64,000 nt of DNA from positions 27,352 to 91,351 of the forward strand of contig ATWQ01000008.1 in the NCBI GenBank assembly GCA_000421325.1, given 5' to 3'. The translations under genes and the position numbers were made by a program. Positions 28,925 through 37,918 of this stretch are shown here, piece by piece. The DNA comes from an alpha proteobacterium SCGC AAA536-K22. Its GTDB lineage: Bacteria > Pseudomonadota > Alphaproteobacteria > Puniceispirillales > Marisalimonadaceae. Within the stretch, counting starts at the first letter, position 1. Each line of letters begins with the position of its first letter. The notes under the pieces are model-generated. The model was not told the DNA's origin and ran no database searches. It was given only the letters and a program-made list of their open reading frames with translations.

Positions 28925-29047
28925 TTACCAAGATTGCAACCAAATTACTAATTGATCTCTTAGACCTGTAGAAACTAATATTGCTTGGATATCATCAAAG
29001 AAAAAAAATATTAAAGCTGATAAAATTATTCCAAATATAAAAGTCAT
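28925..29047 (-). CDS. Small single-span membrane protein, hypothetical
   Basis: A 40-aa ORF (ATG at 29047) with a hydrophobic N-terminal helix (MTFIFGIILSALIFFFF) and a short polar C-terminus ending LQSW. It lies in the 434-base gap between the GMC gene and the CoA transferase. No family recognised; the protein-like distribution of hydrophobic residues is the only support. Confidence 0.4.
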   Translation of the reverse strand: MTFIFGIILSALIFFFFDDIQAILVSTGLRDQLVIWLQSW

Positions 29048-29142
29048 TTAAATTCCTTTGCAAAAAATATTTTATATTAAAATTTAAAAACTTGAATTAT
29101 AAAAAAAAAAAAAATAAAGTAACTAATCAATAGGAGAAAAAA

Positions 29143-29247
29143 ATGAACAACGATAAATATACATTTACTGAAACTTTAAAATCTGAATTAGTTATTGCAG
29201 CTATAATGTTTATTCCCCTTACTTTCACCATCACTGGATTATTTTAA
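29143..29247 (+). CDS. Very small membrane protein, hypothetical
   Basis: A 34-aa ORF with a strong Shine-Dalgarno (TAGGAG, six bases before the ATG). It encodes a polar N-terminus and a membrane helix (LVIAAIMFIPLTFTITGLF). Its stop overlaps the convergent CoA-transferase stop by four bases. The ribosome binding site makes it more credible than most ORFs of this size. Function unknown. Confidence 0.5.
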   Translation: MNNDKYTFTETLKSELVIAAIMFIPLTFTITGLF

Positions 29248-30422
29248 AGACCAAATATTACCTCTTCATCTAAAAGTTTTGTTATAAAGTCTTCACTATA
29301 GCCTAATCCTTTAATTATTTCTTTAGTATGTTGTCCTAAAGACGGAGCTATTGATAATTTATCTCCATTAACCAATCTTGACATGCCAGGTAAATTTGGA
29401 ACAGGCCATACTTGGTTAGTTGTAGGTTGATCTAACCAAGAAATTAACTCTAATGCTTTAGTTTGTTCACTTTCTACGAATTCTTTATAGTTTTGTACTT
29501 TTTCGTTCTGAACTTCAAATTTGTTTAATAAATTTTTCCAATACTCAGTTGTCTCTGTAATAAAAAGTTTTTGTACATCCTTTGAAAGAATAGATTCATG
29601 TTGTCTTCTTACGGAGTTAGTTGAAAAACGTTTGTCAGTAAGATAACTATCCCATCCAACAGCATTACAAAATTTGGTAAACTCATGATTTTTCACAACA
29701 ATAATTTGTATCCATCCATCTTTAGTTTGAAAAGTTCCTGAAGGTGAAGAAGCATGAGTATAAGGCCCTTCCATATATCCACTCATAAGTCTTATTGACT
29801 GCATGGCTGCAGCAGCTTCCATTAAACTAACTTCAATTTTTTTTCCAACATCTTCATTTATTCTAGCAAATAAAGCTGAAGCAATTAGTTGAGTTGCATA
29901 TAAGGCAGTAGTCATATCAAAAATAATAACAGGAGTTCTGTGAGGAATGGCATCGGGACCCTTGTTTTCTGACATAAAACCAGTAAAAGCTTGTAAAACA
30001 GGATCCATAGCAGGTTTGTTACACAAAGGACCTTTTTGACCAAACCCTGAAATAGATAAATAGATAAGTTTAGGATTAATATTTTTTAATCTCTCATAAT
30101 CATAACCCAATCTATCTATTACTCCTGGCCTAAAGCCTTCGATGAATACATCACATTCTTTAATAATTTTATCCAATACAGGCTGACTTTTTTGATTTTT
30201 TAAATCAAATACTATACTTTTTTTTCCCATATTTGCAGTTACAGAAAAAGCAGAATGTTGTCCATATTCTTGACCAAGGTTTCTTGCCCAATCTCCATCT
30301 TTTGGCTCAACCTTAATTACTTCAGCTCCATATTGAGCCAAAAGCATTCCACAGTATGGGCCAGCAACTCCTTGAGAAAAGTCTATTACTTTTAGACCTT
30401 CATAAGGTTTTTCATATGACAT
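29244..30422 (-). CDS. CaiB/BaiF (class III) CoA transferase
   Basis: A 392-aa family III CoA transferase, which moves CoA between carboxylic acids through an aspartyl-CoA intermediate. VIDFSQGVAGPYCGMLLAQYGAEVIKVE is split over the typical first domain. ISGFGQKGPL precedes the catalytic Asp in PAMDPVLQAFTG. FDMTTALYATQLI is also typical. Substrate unknown. The AT-rich divergent region upstream (30423-30573) faces the photolyase gene. Confidence 0.9.
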   Translation of the reverse strand: MSYEKPYEGLKVIDFSQGVAGPYCGMLLAQYGAEVIKVEPKDGDWARNLGQEYGQHSAFSVTANMGKKSIVFDLKNQKSQPVLDKIIKECDVFIEGFRPGVIDRLGYDYERLKNINPKLIYLSISGFGQKGPLCNKPAMDPVLQAFTGFMSENKGPDAIPHRTPVIIFDMTTALYATQLIASALFARINEDVGKKIEVSLMEAAAAMQSIRLMSGYMEGPYTHASSPSGTFQTKDGWIQIIVVKNHEFTKFCNAVGWDSYLTDKRFSTNSVRRQHESILSKDVQKLFITETTEYWKNLLNKFEVQNEKVQNYKEFVESEQTKALELISWLDQPTTNQVWPVPNLPGMSRLVNGDKLSIAPSLGQHTKEIIKGLGYSEDFITKLLDEEVIFGL

Positions 30423-30573
30423 AAAAAAACTTTCAAAATAATTATAAATATTATTGACTAAGTTTTATTTTTCTCAAGTATAATTTTTTATTTAATTTCA
30501 ATTAGTTGAATTTAAATCAATTTCAACTTATAGATTTATTATTTTTAAATAAATTAGTTAAAACGAGAATAAT

Positions 30574-32010
30574 TTGAAACAAAACGTAAGCATATACTGG
30601 ATCAGACAAGATCTTAGGTTAAATGATAATCCTGCTCTAACAGCATCTGTTAAAATTGGGTCAATAATTCCAATCTATATCCTCGATGATGAAAATCCTA
30701 AAGAACATAAAATAGGAAGTTCCAGTAAAATTTGGCTTCATTATTCATTACAAAAACTCAGAAAACAATTTGATAATAAATTAATATTTTCTAAAGGAAA
30801 TTCTGAAGTAATTTTGACTGAGCTTTGCCAATCTGAGTCAATAAGTAATATATTTTGGAATAGAGTTTATGAACCCTGGAGTATTTCAAGAGATAAAAAA
30901 ATAAAGGAAAATATGAAAAAAGAAGGTGTTGAGATAAACACTTTCAATGGATCACTTTTGTGGGAACCTTGGCAAGTATTAAAAAATGACGGAACGCCTT
31001 ATCGAGTTTTTACTCCCTATTATAGGAGGGGTTGTCTAAATGCAAATGAGCCAAGAAGACCATTGGAAAAACCTTGGAGAATAGACTATTTTGAAGTCAA
31101 AAACTTTAAATATTTAACTATTGATCAATTAAATTTATTACCCAAGCATGCTTGGAAAGAAAAAATAATAGAGACATGGAATATTGGTGAAAAAGCAGCA
31201 AATAGACGATTAGACGAATTTGTTGAAAGTGAATTAAACGATTACAAAGAAGGTCGCAATTTTCCTTCTAAAAAAAATGTGTCCAGACTATCACCTCATC
31301 TACATTGGGGTGAAATCTCACCAAATACAGTATGGTTTAAAGTTTGGGATTTAAATCAACTAGGAATTCAACACCAGCAAGACACAGATACTTTTTTGTC
31401 TGAAATGGGATGGAGAGAATTTTCTAATTACTTATTATACTATTTTCCAGAGTTGCCCCGAAAAAACTTGCAAAAGAAATTTGATAATTTTTCTTGGGAT
31501 AATAATCCTTTATTTCTAAAAGCATGGCAAAAAGGTCAAACTGGTTATCCAATCATAGATGCTGGTATGAGAGAACTATGGTCAACAGGCTACATGCATA
31601 ATAGATTAAGAATGATAGTTGGATCATTTTTAGTAAAGAACTTACTATTACATTGGCATGAAGGTGAGAAGTGGTTTTGGGACTGTCTTGTAGATGCTAA
31701 CTTGGCAAGCAATAGTTCAGGTTGGCAATGGATTGCAGGATGCGGAGCAGATGCTGCTCCATATTTTAGAATTTTCAACCCTATCACCCAAGGTTTAAAA
31801 TTTGATGCAGACGGTGATTATGTTAGAAAGTTTGTTCCAGAAATCTCTTTGCTTCCTAATAAATTTTTATTCAATCCATGGGAAGCTCCAGATGACATCC
31901 TAAAAAAAGCCAATGTAAAATTAGGAGAAAATTATCCAAAACCAATTGTAGATATAAAGACATCTAGGCAAAAGGCGCTTTCTGCGTTTGCTAAATTGAA
32001 ATCATCTTAA
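30574..32010 (+). CDS. phr: Deoxyribodipyrimidine photolyase (class I, cryptochrome/photolyase family)
   Basis: A 478-aa light-driven DNA repair enzyme for cyclobutane pyrimidine dimers. The N-terminal antenna domain has WIRQDLRLNDNPAL. The C-terminal FAD domain has SRLSPHLHWGEIS, EMGWREFSNYLL, YPIIDAGMRELW and MHNRLRMIVGSFL, with ANNSSGWQW-like and GADAAPYFRIFNP binding segments. It begins with TTG. A photolyase suits a surface-ocean lifestyle. The metallophosphoesterase gene follows after one base. Confidence 0.93.
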   Translation: MKQNVSIYWIRQDLRLNDNPALTASVKIGSIIPIYILDDENPKEHKIGSSSKIWLHYSLQKLRKQFDNKLIFSKGNSEVILTELCQSESISNIFWNRVYEPWSISRDKKIKENMKKEGVEINTFNGSLLWEPWQVLKNDGTPYRVFTPYYRRGCLNANEPRRPLEKPWRIDYFEVKNFKYLTIDQLNLLPKHAWKEKIIETWNIGEKAANRRLDEFVESELNDYKEGRNFPSKKNVSRLSPHLHWGEISPNTVWFKVWDLNQLGIQHQQDTDTFLSEMGWREFSNYLLYYFPELPRKNLQKKFDNFSWDNNPLFLKAWQKGQTGYPIIDAGMRELWSTGYMHNRLRMIVGSFLVKNLLLHWHEGEKWFWDCLVDANLASNSSGWQWIAGCGADAAPYFRIFNPITQGLKFDADGDYVRKFVPEISLLPNKFLFNPWEAPDDILKKANVKLGENYPKPIVDIKTSRQKALSAFAKLKSS

Positions 32011-32011
32011 A

Positions 32012-33070
32012 ATGTATCAAAGGTTATATAGATATTTATTTTATATAATCTTGTTTTTATTGACTTATCTTTTTTATATATTTCCTTTTGAAACTCTCAG
32101 TAAATATTTATCAAATGAAACTACATCTTATGAATATTCAATAATTAACACAATTATATTTTTTATATTAATTGTCTTTTACCTAAGATCTCACAGTACT
32201 TTTAAACCTCTAAAAATATTTGTCTATGAGGGATTAGGAATTGGTTTTATAAGTTTTTTAATTATTTCAATTAGTCTTTTATTCAATTCATTTATCTCCA
32301 TTAGTGAAAAATACATAGGGGTAATGTCATTGTTAATAATTATGATGATATCAATTTACGGAATGTTTAATGCTAGGAAAGTATTATTAAAAAAGATTAA
32401 TGTAGAAACATCTAAAATTAATAAAAACTATAATATAATTTTTATTAGCGACGTACATTTAGGTACAAATACATCAAAACATCTTTCAAAAATCTTAAGT
32501 AAAATAGAAACTTTAGAATATGATTTTTTATTGATTGGAGGGGATCTTATAGATTCTAGTTCCTTTAAATTAAATGATCTTAACTTATTCAATAACATTA
32601 AAAAGGATATATATTTTGTTAATGGAAACCATGAATATTATCTGAAGGATTTTAAAAATAAAATAGAACAATTAAAGAAATTTAAAATTAAAGTTCTTAA
32701 AAATTCTAGTATACAAATCAACGAAATAAACTTAATCGGAATTGATGATTTGCAAAGTAAATATTCTAAAATAAAATTTGTTGAGAAGTTGAATAAAAAA
32801 AACTTATTTAACTTAGTCCTATCACATAAACCTGATATCTGGGACAATATAAAAGGTAAAAGTGATCTTATGTTGTCAGGTCATACTCATAACGGTCAAA
32901 TTTTTCCATTTAACTTTTTAGTTAAATTAAAATTTAAATTTATTTATGGAATATATGAATATAAAAATTCAAAGCTTTATGTTTCGTCAGGCTCTGGTTG
33001 CTGGGGACCTAAGTTGAGAATTGGATCATCAAACGAGATTATAAATATTCAGCTAACAAAGATATCTTAA
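32012..33070 (+). CDS. Membrane-anchored metallophosphoesterase
   Basis: A 352-aa protein with about four N-terminal membrane helices (residues 1-125), then a calcineurin-like phosphoesterase domain: FISDVHLG, GGDLID, NGNHEYY and SGHTHNGQIFP, which supply the dimetal ligands in order. It resembles YaeI/YkuE-type enzymes acting on membrane-associated phosphoesters. The start is two bases after the photolyase stop, so the genes are probably cotranscribed. Confidence 0.88.
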   Translation: MYQRLYRYLFYIILFLLTYLFYIFPFETLSKYLSNETTSYEYSIINTIIFFILIVFYLRSHSTFKPLKIFVYEGLGIGFISFLIISISLLFNSFISISEKYIGVMSLLIIMMISIYGMFNARKVLLKKINVETSKINKNYNIIFISDVHLGTNTSKHLSKILSKIETLEYDFLLIGGDLIDSSSFKLNDLNLFNNIKKDIYFVNGNHEYYLKDFKNKIEQLKKFKIKVLKNSSIQINEINLIGIDDLQSKYSKIKFVEKLNKKNLFNLVLSHKPDIWDNIKGKSDLMLSGHTHNGQIFPFNFLVKLKFKFIYGIYEYKNSKLYVSSGSGCWGPKLRIGSSNEIINIQLTKIS

Positions 33071-33074
33071 ATGT

Positions 33075-33551
33075 TTATTTAAGAAGCAGACTATTATCAA
33101 TTTTGTAAAATTTAGATGCAGACTTTTTCAATGAATTTGCTGTTAAATTATCTACACCATACACCTCTGCAAAAACTTTATTTTTCGAAATTATCCTTTG
33201 TAACAACAAATCAAAATCCCCATCACCTGAGGCTAAAACTATAATGTCTGATTGAGATGCATAATCCATGACATCTATTGTTATACCCACGTCCCAATCA
33301 CCTTTTGATGAGCCATCATTTCTACTTATAAAAGGTTTTAATTTCACTTCAAAACCAATTCCCCTTAATATATTTTGAAATTGTATTTGTTTAGTATCAT
33401 TTCTGTTAGTAGTGTAAGCAAATGCCGCAACTACTTCTCTGTCACAAGTGATCTTTTTCCAAAATTTGTTATAATCAAAATTAGATCCGAATATCTGCTT
33501 AGTAGTGTAATATATATTTTGTACATCAATGAATATTGAAACTTTCTTCAT
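33075..33551 (-). CDS. NYN-domain (LabA/DUF88) nuclease-like protein
   Basis: A 158-aa PIN-like NYN domain. FIDVQNIYY contributes the first Asp, GDWDVGITIDVMDY the second, and LASGDGDFDLLLQRI the GDGDF motif. These acidic residues bind metal for RNA cleavage in characterised relatives. It converges with the metallophosphoesterase gene and lies downstream of ilvA on the same strand. Confidence 0.88.
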   Translation of the reverse strand: MKKVSIFIDVQNIYYTTKQIFGSNFDYNKFWKKITCDREVVAAFAYTTNRNDTKQIQFQNILRGIGFEVKLKPFISRNDGSSKGDWDVGITIDVMDYASQSDIIVLASGDGDFDLLLQRIISKNKVFAEVYGVDNLTANSLKKSASKFYKIDNSLLLK

Positions 33552-33591
33552 AACAACTCTCTTTAACCAAAAATGATAAACTTAACAATAT

Positions 33592-34803
33592 TTACACCAA
33601 ACCTTCAATCTCAACTGGCAAGCCATTTCTTTCAATTTCTTTAACAATTTTGTTTAAATGATCTGAATTTTGGGTTTCAACAGTGATGTTTAATTTAGCT
33701 AAACTAGCTGATAAATCTATTGTGAATCTACTATGCTCAACTTGAAGAACATTTGCTCCATTGGCTGCACAAATTTTTGATATAATCGCTAATTGGCCGG
33801 GCTTGTCAGGCAACGTAATACTTAGCGTTGTAACCTGTCCTGACCTAACTAAATCTCTCATTAAGATTGAAGATAAAACTTTTGAGTCAATATTTCCTCC
33901 ACATATTACAACACCAACTTTTTTACCTTTAAACATGCCAGTATTTTGTAATAATGCAGCTAGTCCCGTTGCACCTGCTCCTTCTGCAACAACTTTTTCG
34001 TGTTCTGCTAACATTGCTATCGCTCTTTCAATCGATTTATCTGAAACGGTAATTACGTCATCTACAAAATTCTGAATTATAGAAAAAGGAATATCACCTA
34101 TTTTTGAAACAGCTATACCTTCAGCTAAAGTAGATCCTTTACACTTAATTTTTTTATTAAACATCTTATTTGTTAAAGATGGATATAAGTCTGATTCAAC
34201 GCCAATAACCTTTATGTTTTTATTCATTTCTTTTGCTGCCAATGCACAACCAGCTATTAATCCACCACCCCCAACAGGTATCAGTAGAACATCGATTTCA
34301 TTACAGTCAGATATCATTTCATATGAAATAGTGCCTTGGCCAGAAATTACATTTAAATCATTGTAAGGATGTACTTCAATGAAACCTTTACTCTTTATAA
34401 GATCTTGTACATGTTGATAGGACTCGTCTAAATCAGATCCCTTAATAATAACATTTCCACCAAAATTTTTCGTTCTCCTAATTTTTGTAAAAGGTGTACC
34501 TTCAGGCATTACAATATTTGAATTAATATCCATTTTTTTTGATATAAAAGCTAATCCTTGCGCATGGTTTCCAGCAGACATAGCAACTACACCAGAGCTT
34601 CTTTCATCGTCTGATAGTGACAAAAGCTTGGAGTAAGAACCTCTTACTTTAAATGCGCCTGTATTTTGTCTATTTTCAAACTTGAAGAAAATATTAACAC
34701 CTAATTTTTCCGAAATAGAGCTTGAGAAGCTGGTTTCAGTCCACTTTACATTTTTGGAAATTTTTTTATGTACATCTATAATGTCATTAAGTGTTAATTT
34801 CAT
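33592..34803 (-). CDS. ilvA: Threonine ammonia-lyase with C-terminal ACT domain
   Basis: A PLP enzyme deaminating threonine to 2-oxobutanoate, feeding isoleucine synthesis or catabolism. NTGAFKVRGSYSK has the PLP lysine and SAGNHAQGLAF the phosphate-side loop. PVGGGGLIAGCA is the glycine loop. The C-terminal TTLSITLPDKPGQLAIISK is an ACT-type regulatory region. At 403 aa it is the short single-ACT form. I choose the ATG at 34803; upstream codons (a TTG at 34845) lack support. Confidence 0.92.
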   Translation of the reverse strand: MKLTLNDIIDVHKKISKNVKWTETSFSSSISEKLGVNIFFKFENRQNTGAFKVRGSYSKLLSLSDDERSSGVVAMSAGNHAQGLAFISKKMDINSNIVMPEGTPFTKIRRTKNFGGNVIIKGSDLDESYQHVQDLIKSKGFIEVHPYNDLNVISGQGTISYEMISDCNEIDVLLIPVGGGGLIAGCALAAKEMNKNIKVIGVESDLYPSLTNKMFNKKIKCKGSTLAEGIAVSKIGDIPFSIIQNFVDDVITVSDKSIERAIAMLAEHEKVVAEGAGATGLAALLQNTGMFKGKKVGVVICGGNIDSKVLSSILMRDLVRSGQVTTLSITLPDKPGQLAIISKICAANGANVLQVEHSRFTIDLSASLAKLNITVETQNSDHLNKIVKEIERNGLPVEIEGLV

Positions 34804-34906
34804 TGTTAACTCTATTTGTTTAAGATTATAATGGGTTATTGCCAAAATAAAGCTTTGTCAAATATAATGATGAATGTAGATAGTATTATTAGTTTTTTGA
34901 GAAAAA

Positions 34907-36112
34907 ATGACTGTTTTTGACTTAAATAAAATCATGAAAGGTAGTCCACCTCCAATTGAATATCAAGTTACACTAGATAATTGGCGAAAATATCCTTTCA
35001 ATTCTTGGTCGTTTGTAAATGTAAGAAATTTAATCCCAACATCACCAATTTATAATAATCCTGATAAAGAGATTATTTTACAAAAGAAATTAATAGACTT
35101 AAATAATCTAGTCATTGATCATAAAAAATCTTCTTACAGACTTAATGAAATTTTCAAAATATGTGATACAGATGCTTTTTTAGTCATGCATAAAGGTAAA
35201 ATTAAATTTGAGTTTTATGATAAATTTACAAACTTTAATACTCCTCATATTATTTTTTCAGTTTCTAAGTCTTTAACTTCGTTGTTAACTGGAATACTAG
35301 TTGAGAAAAAAGTAATAAATATTAACAGGTACATTTCACATATTTTACCAGAAACCAAGGGAACTGCTTATGAAGACGCAACAGTTAGAAATCTTCTTGA
35401 TATGAGCGTTGCTTCTGGATTTGTAGAAGACTACACTGGTCAAGCAGACATATTCAAGAAATATAGATCATCTACTGGTTGGGACTTGCCTGAAGCACAC
35501 TCAATGCAAACAATGAAAGGATTACATGATTTTCTTTCATCAATGCCCAAGTCTAATCAGAAGCATGGTAAAAAATATCATTATTGTTCCCCTCATAGTG
35601 ATTTATTAGGATGGATTATTGAACGGGCTTCAGGTGAAAATTATTCTAAAATAATGGCTGACTTACTTTTCAAAAAGGCAGGCATAAACCATGAAGCAAA
35701 TGTAACTGTTGATAAATGGGGAGCCTGCAGAGCCGCAGGAGGAATTAGTATTTCACCATATGATTTACTTTTAATTTCCGAGTTAGTTCGTAATTATGGA
35801 TCAAATGATAATGGTCAAATAATACCAGCCTCGTGGATAGAAGATTTCAGAAATAGTAAAAATAACAGTAGCTATCTAAATCAAGATAATTTGGAGAGAT
35901 TTCCTAAAGGAAATTATCGATCAAAGTGGTATCAGACCGGGTTCAAAGATAATGAATTTTGTGCTATTGGAATCCATGGTCAGAATATATGGATAAACCC
36001 TAATAAAGAAATAACAATAGTAAGAATGTCATCTGCATCAGATCCAATAAATATTCAAACAGAAGAACTAATGTTTTCAGTTTTTGATGAAATTAGTAAA
36101 ATTTTTATTTAA
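34907..36112 (+). CDS. Serine hydrolase, class C beta-lactamase family
   Basis: A 401-aa penicillin-binding-protein-like hydrolase. FSVSKSLTSLLTG contains the SxxK nucleophile motif, YHYCSPHSDLLGW the second (Y-x-S/N) motif and GIHGQNIWINP the third. No signal peptide is visible, so it is probably a cytoplasmic esterase or amidase such as the 6-aminohexanoate-dimer hydrolase group, rather than a beta-lactamase. It is followed by a GST gene 17 bases downstream. Confidence 0.87.
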   Translation: MTVFDLNKIMKGSPPPIEYQVTLDNWRKYPFNSWSFVNVRNLIPTSPIYNNPDKEIILQKKLIDLNNLVIDHKKSSYRLNEIFKICDTDAFLVMHKGKIKFEFYDKFTNFNTPHIIFSVSKSLTSLLTGILVEKKVININRYISHILPETKGTAYEDATVRNLLDMSVASGFVEDYTGQADIFKKYRSSTGWDLPEAHSMQTMKGLHDFLSSMPKSNQKHGKKYHYCSPHSDLLGWIIERASGENYSKIMADLLFKKAGINHEANVTVDKWGACRAAGGISISPYDLLLISELVRNYGSNDNGQIIPASWIEDFRNSKNNSSYLNQDNLERFPKGNYRSKWYQTGFKDNEFCAIGIHGQNIWINPNKEITIVRMSSASDPINIQTEELMFSVFDEISKIFI

Positions 36113-36129
36113 TAGGAGATTACTTTACA

Positions 36130-36777
36130 ATGACTTTATCTTTAATTTATTTTGATTTTCCATTTTGGAGAGCAGAAGTTAGCAGAATCGCACTTAACAT
36201 TGGCAAAATAAAATTTAATGATATTCGAGTAGACCGTGAAGAATTTATGAGAGCAAGAAGTTCGGGTAAATTAGATGACGGAACCATTATTCCATTTAAT
36301 CAACTTCCATGTTTAAAAGTTAACGATGAAAGTATTGCGCAAACTGCAGGGATTGCAAGGTTCTGTGGAAAATTATCTGGCCTATATCCGAACGATAACA
36401 ATATTACAGCAGCTAAAATCGATCAATTCTTAGATTTTATTACTGACATTACTGTATTAATTTTTAACTCTGGTAGGGATCTGGAACCTGATCAAAAAAT
36501 TATTAAACGAAGAGAATTTTTTGAAACTGAGTTCACAAGAAAATTTGAAATGTTAGAGAAAAACATCCCTGAAAACAGTGATTTAATAATTACTAATTAC
36601 TTTAGCATTGCAGATATTGCCTTATGGAGTTTTGTGGGTTGGACAACTTCAGGTGCAGTGGACGGCTTTCCAAAAGATTTTTTAAACAAATACCCAAAGA
36701 TTAAAAGAGTATCTAATTTTGTTAATGAACACCCAGACATATTAAAATCGGTAAATGACAAACAGTTTAAAGCTTGA
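36130..36777 (+). CDS. Glutathione S-transferase family protein
   Basis: A 215-aa protein with an N-terminal thioredoxin-like domain (YFDFPFWRAEVSRIALNIG, LPCLKVNDESIAQTAGIARF with the cis-Pro and the Ser/Thr glutathione contact). The C-terminal helical domain has YFSIADIALWSFVGW. It resembles sigma-class GSTs. GGAG lies before the ATG. Bases 36270-36338, within the glutathione-binding region, occur again as an exact inverted copy inside an SDR gene at 63026-63094. The copy here is the intact original. Confidence 0.9.
   Translation: MTLSLIYFDFPFWRAEVSRIALNIGKIKFNDIRVDREEFMRARSSGKLDDGTIIPFNQLPCLKVNDESIAQTAGIARFCGKLSGLYPNDNNITAAKIDQFLDFITDITVLIFNSGRDLEPDQKIIKRREFFETEFTRKFEMLEKNIPENSDLIITNYFSIADIALWSFVGWTTSGAVDGFPKDFLNKYPKIKRVSNFVNEHPDILKSVNDKQFKA
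36270..36338 (+). repeat. Source copy of a 69-bp exact duplication
   Basis: These 69 bases of the GST gene reappear, base for base, on the minus strand at 63026-63094, where they interrupt an SDR gene. Here they are in frame and encode part of the glutathione-binding domain, so this is the donor. Confidence 0.93.
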
Positions 36778-36783
36778 ATGTTT

Positions 36784-37830
36784 CTAAAAAGTTATTGGAA
36801 ATCTTTTATATAATTTATTTATCTCTAACATAATCTCTTCAGAAAGTACCACATCTAACCCTTTTAATATATTCGTTAACTGTAAATTATCAGTTGCTCC
36901 GAATATTACAGAACCCATAAAAGGTCTTTGATTGCAAAATGCAAGGGCCATATGGACAGGATCTAAATTATATGTTTTTGCAAGTGACACATATTCTTTC
37001 ACTGCTAAAGTGGAATTATCGTTAATTCTACCAAACAAACTTGGTACTCTCGAAAGTCTAGAGTTATTTGGCACTTTATCTTCCATGTACTTACCTGTAA
37101 GAAACCCACCAGCTAAAGGGGAATACGCTAACAAACTAATATTTTCATGATGAGACATTTCAGCCATATCAAGGTCATATAATCTACAAAGTAAACTATA
37201 TTCATTTTGAGTAGAGGCCAGAGTAAGATTAGGAAACTCTTTTAAATAATGAATAAATTGAGTAGTTCCCCAACAAGTTTCGTTAGACAAGCCAATATAT
37301 CTAATTTTTCCTTCTTTTTGTATATCAGATAAAGCTTTTAAAACTTGTAAAATGTTTTCTTTAGCAGTCTTTGTATCTTGGGTTGTAGGGTTATAATTCC
37401 AATTTTGTCTAAAGTGGTATGAACCTCTGTTTGGCCAATGTAATTGGTAAAGATCCAAATAATCAGTTTTCAGTTTTTTTAAACTACTTTCAATCGCTAT
37501 CTTTATTGATTTTTCGTTTATACCTTCACCATTTCTGACAGCTTTGTAACCTTTTCCAGATATTTTACTGGCGAGAATAATATCAGGTCTTTTGGATTTA
37601 TTTTTTTCTATCCAATTTCCAATAATAATTTCTGTGTTTCCAGTAGTTTCTGCACGAAGTGGACAAGTTGGATACATTTCAGCTGTATCAAAAAAATTAA
37701 TCCCATATTCCAATGACTGATCTATTTGACTGTGTCCGTCATCTTCTGAAGTTGTTTCTCCAAAAGTCATTGTTCCTAGACAATATGATGAAACGTTTAA
37801 ATCTGACTTACCTAATTTTTTAAAATGCAT
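36784..37830 (-). CDS. Aldo/keto reductase (Tas-like)
   Basis: A 348-aa NADPH-dependent TIM-barrel reductase. The catalytic tetrad is visible: Asp and Tyr in FFDTAEMYP, Lys in LASKISGKG and His in LYQLHWPN. YSPLAGGFLTGKY and FGATDNLQLTNIL match the cofactor end. The pattern and length match the Tas/YajO subgroup. It converges with the GST gene, six bases apart. Confidence 0.92.
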   Translation of the reverse strand: MHFKKLGKSDLNVSSYCLGTMTFGETTSEDDGHSQIDQSLEYGINFFDTAEMYPTCPLRAETTGNTEIIIGNWIEKNKSKRPDIILASKISGKGYKAVRNGEGINEKSIKIAIESSLKKLKTDYLDLYQLHWPNRGSYHFRQNWNYNPTTQDTKTAKENILQVLKALSDIQKEGKIRYIGLSNETCWGTTQFIHYLKEFPNLTLASTQNEYSLLCRLYDLDMAEMSHHENISLLAYSPLAGGFLTGKYMEDKVPNNSRLSRVPSLFGRINDNSTLAVKEYVSLAKTYNLDPVHMALAFCNQRPFMGSVIFGATDNLQLTNILKGLDVVLSEEIMLEINKLYKRFPITF

Positions 37831-37918
37831 GTTTTATCCTGATTTCAATTCAATTAAATATATATGATTTTTATAAAAATTAAAATTTAACATTTATTAA
37901 TTTTGAATTACTGAATAT

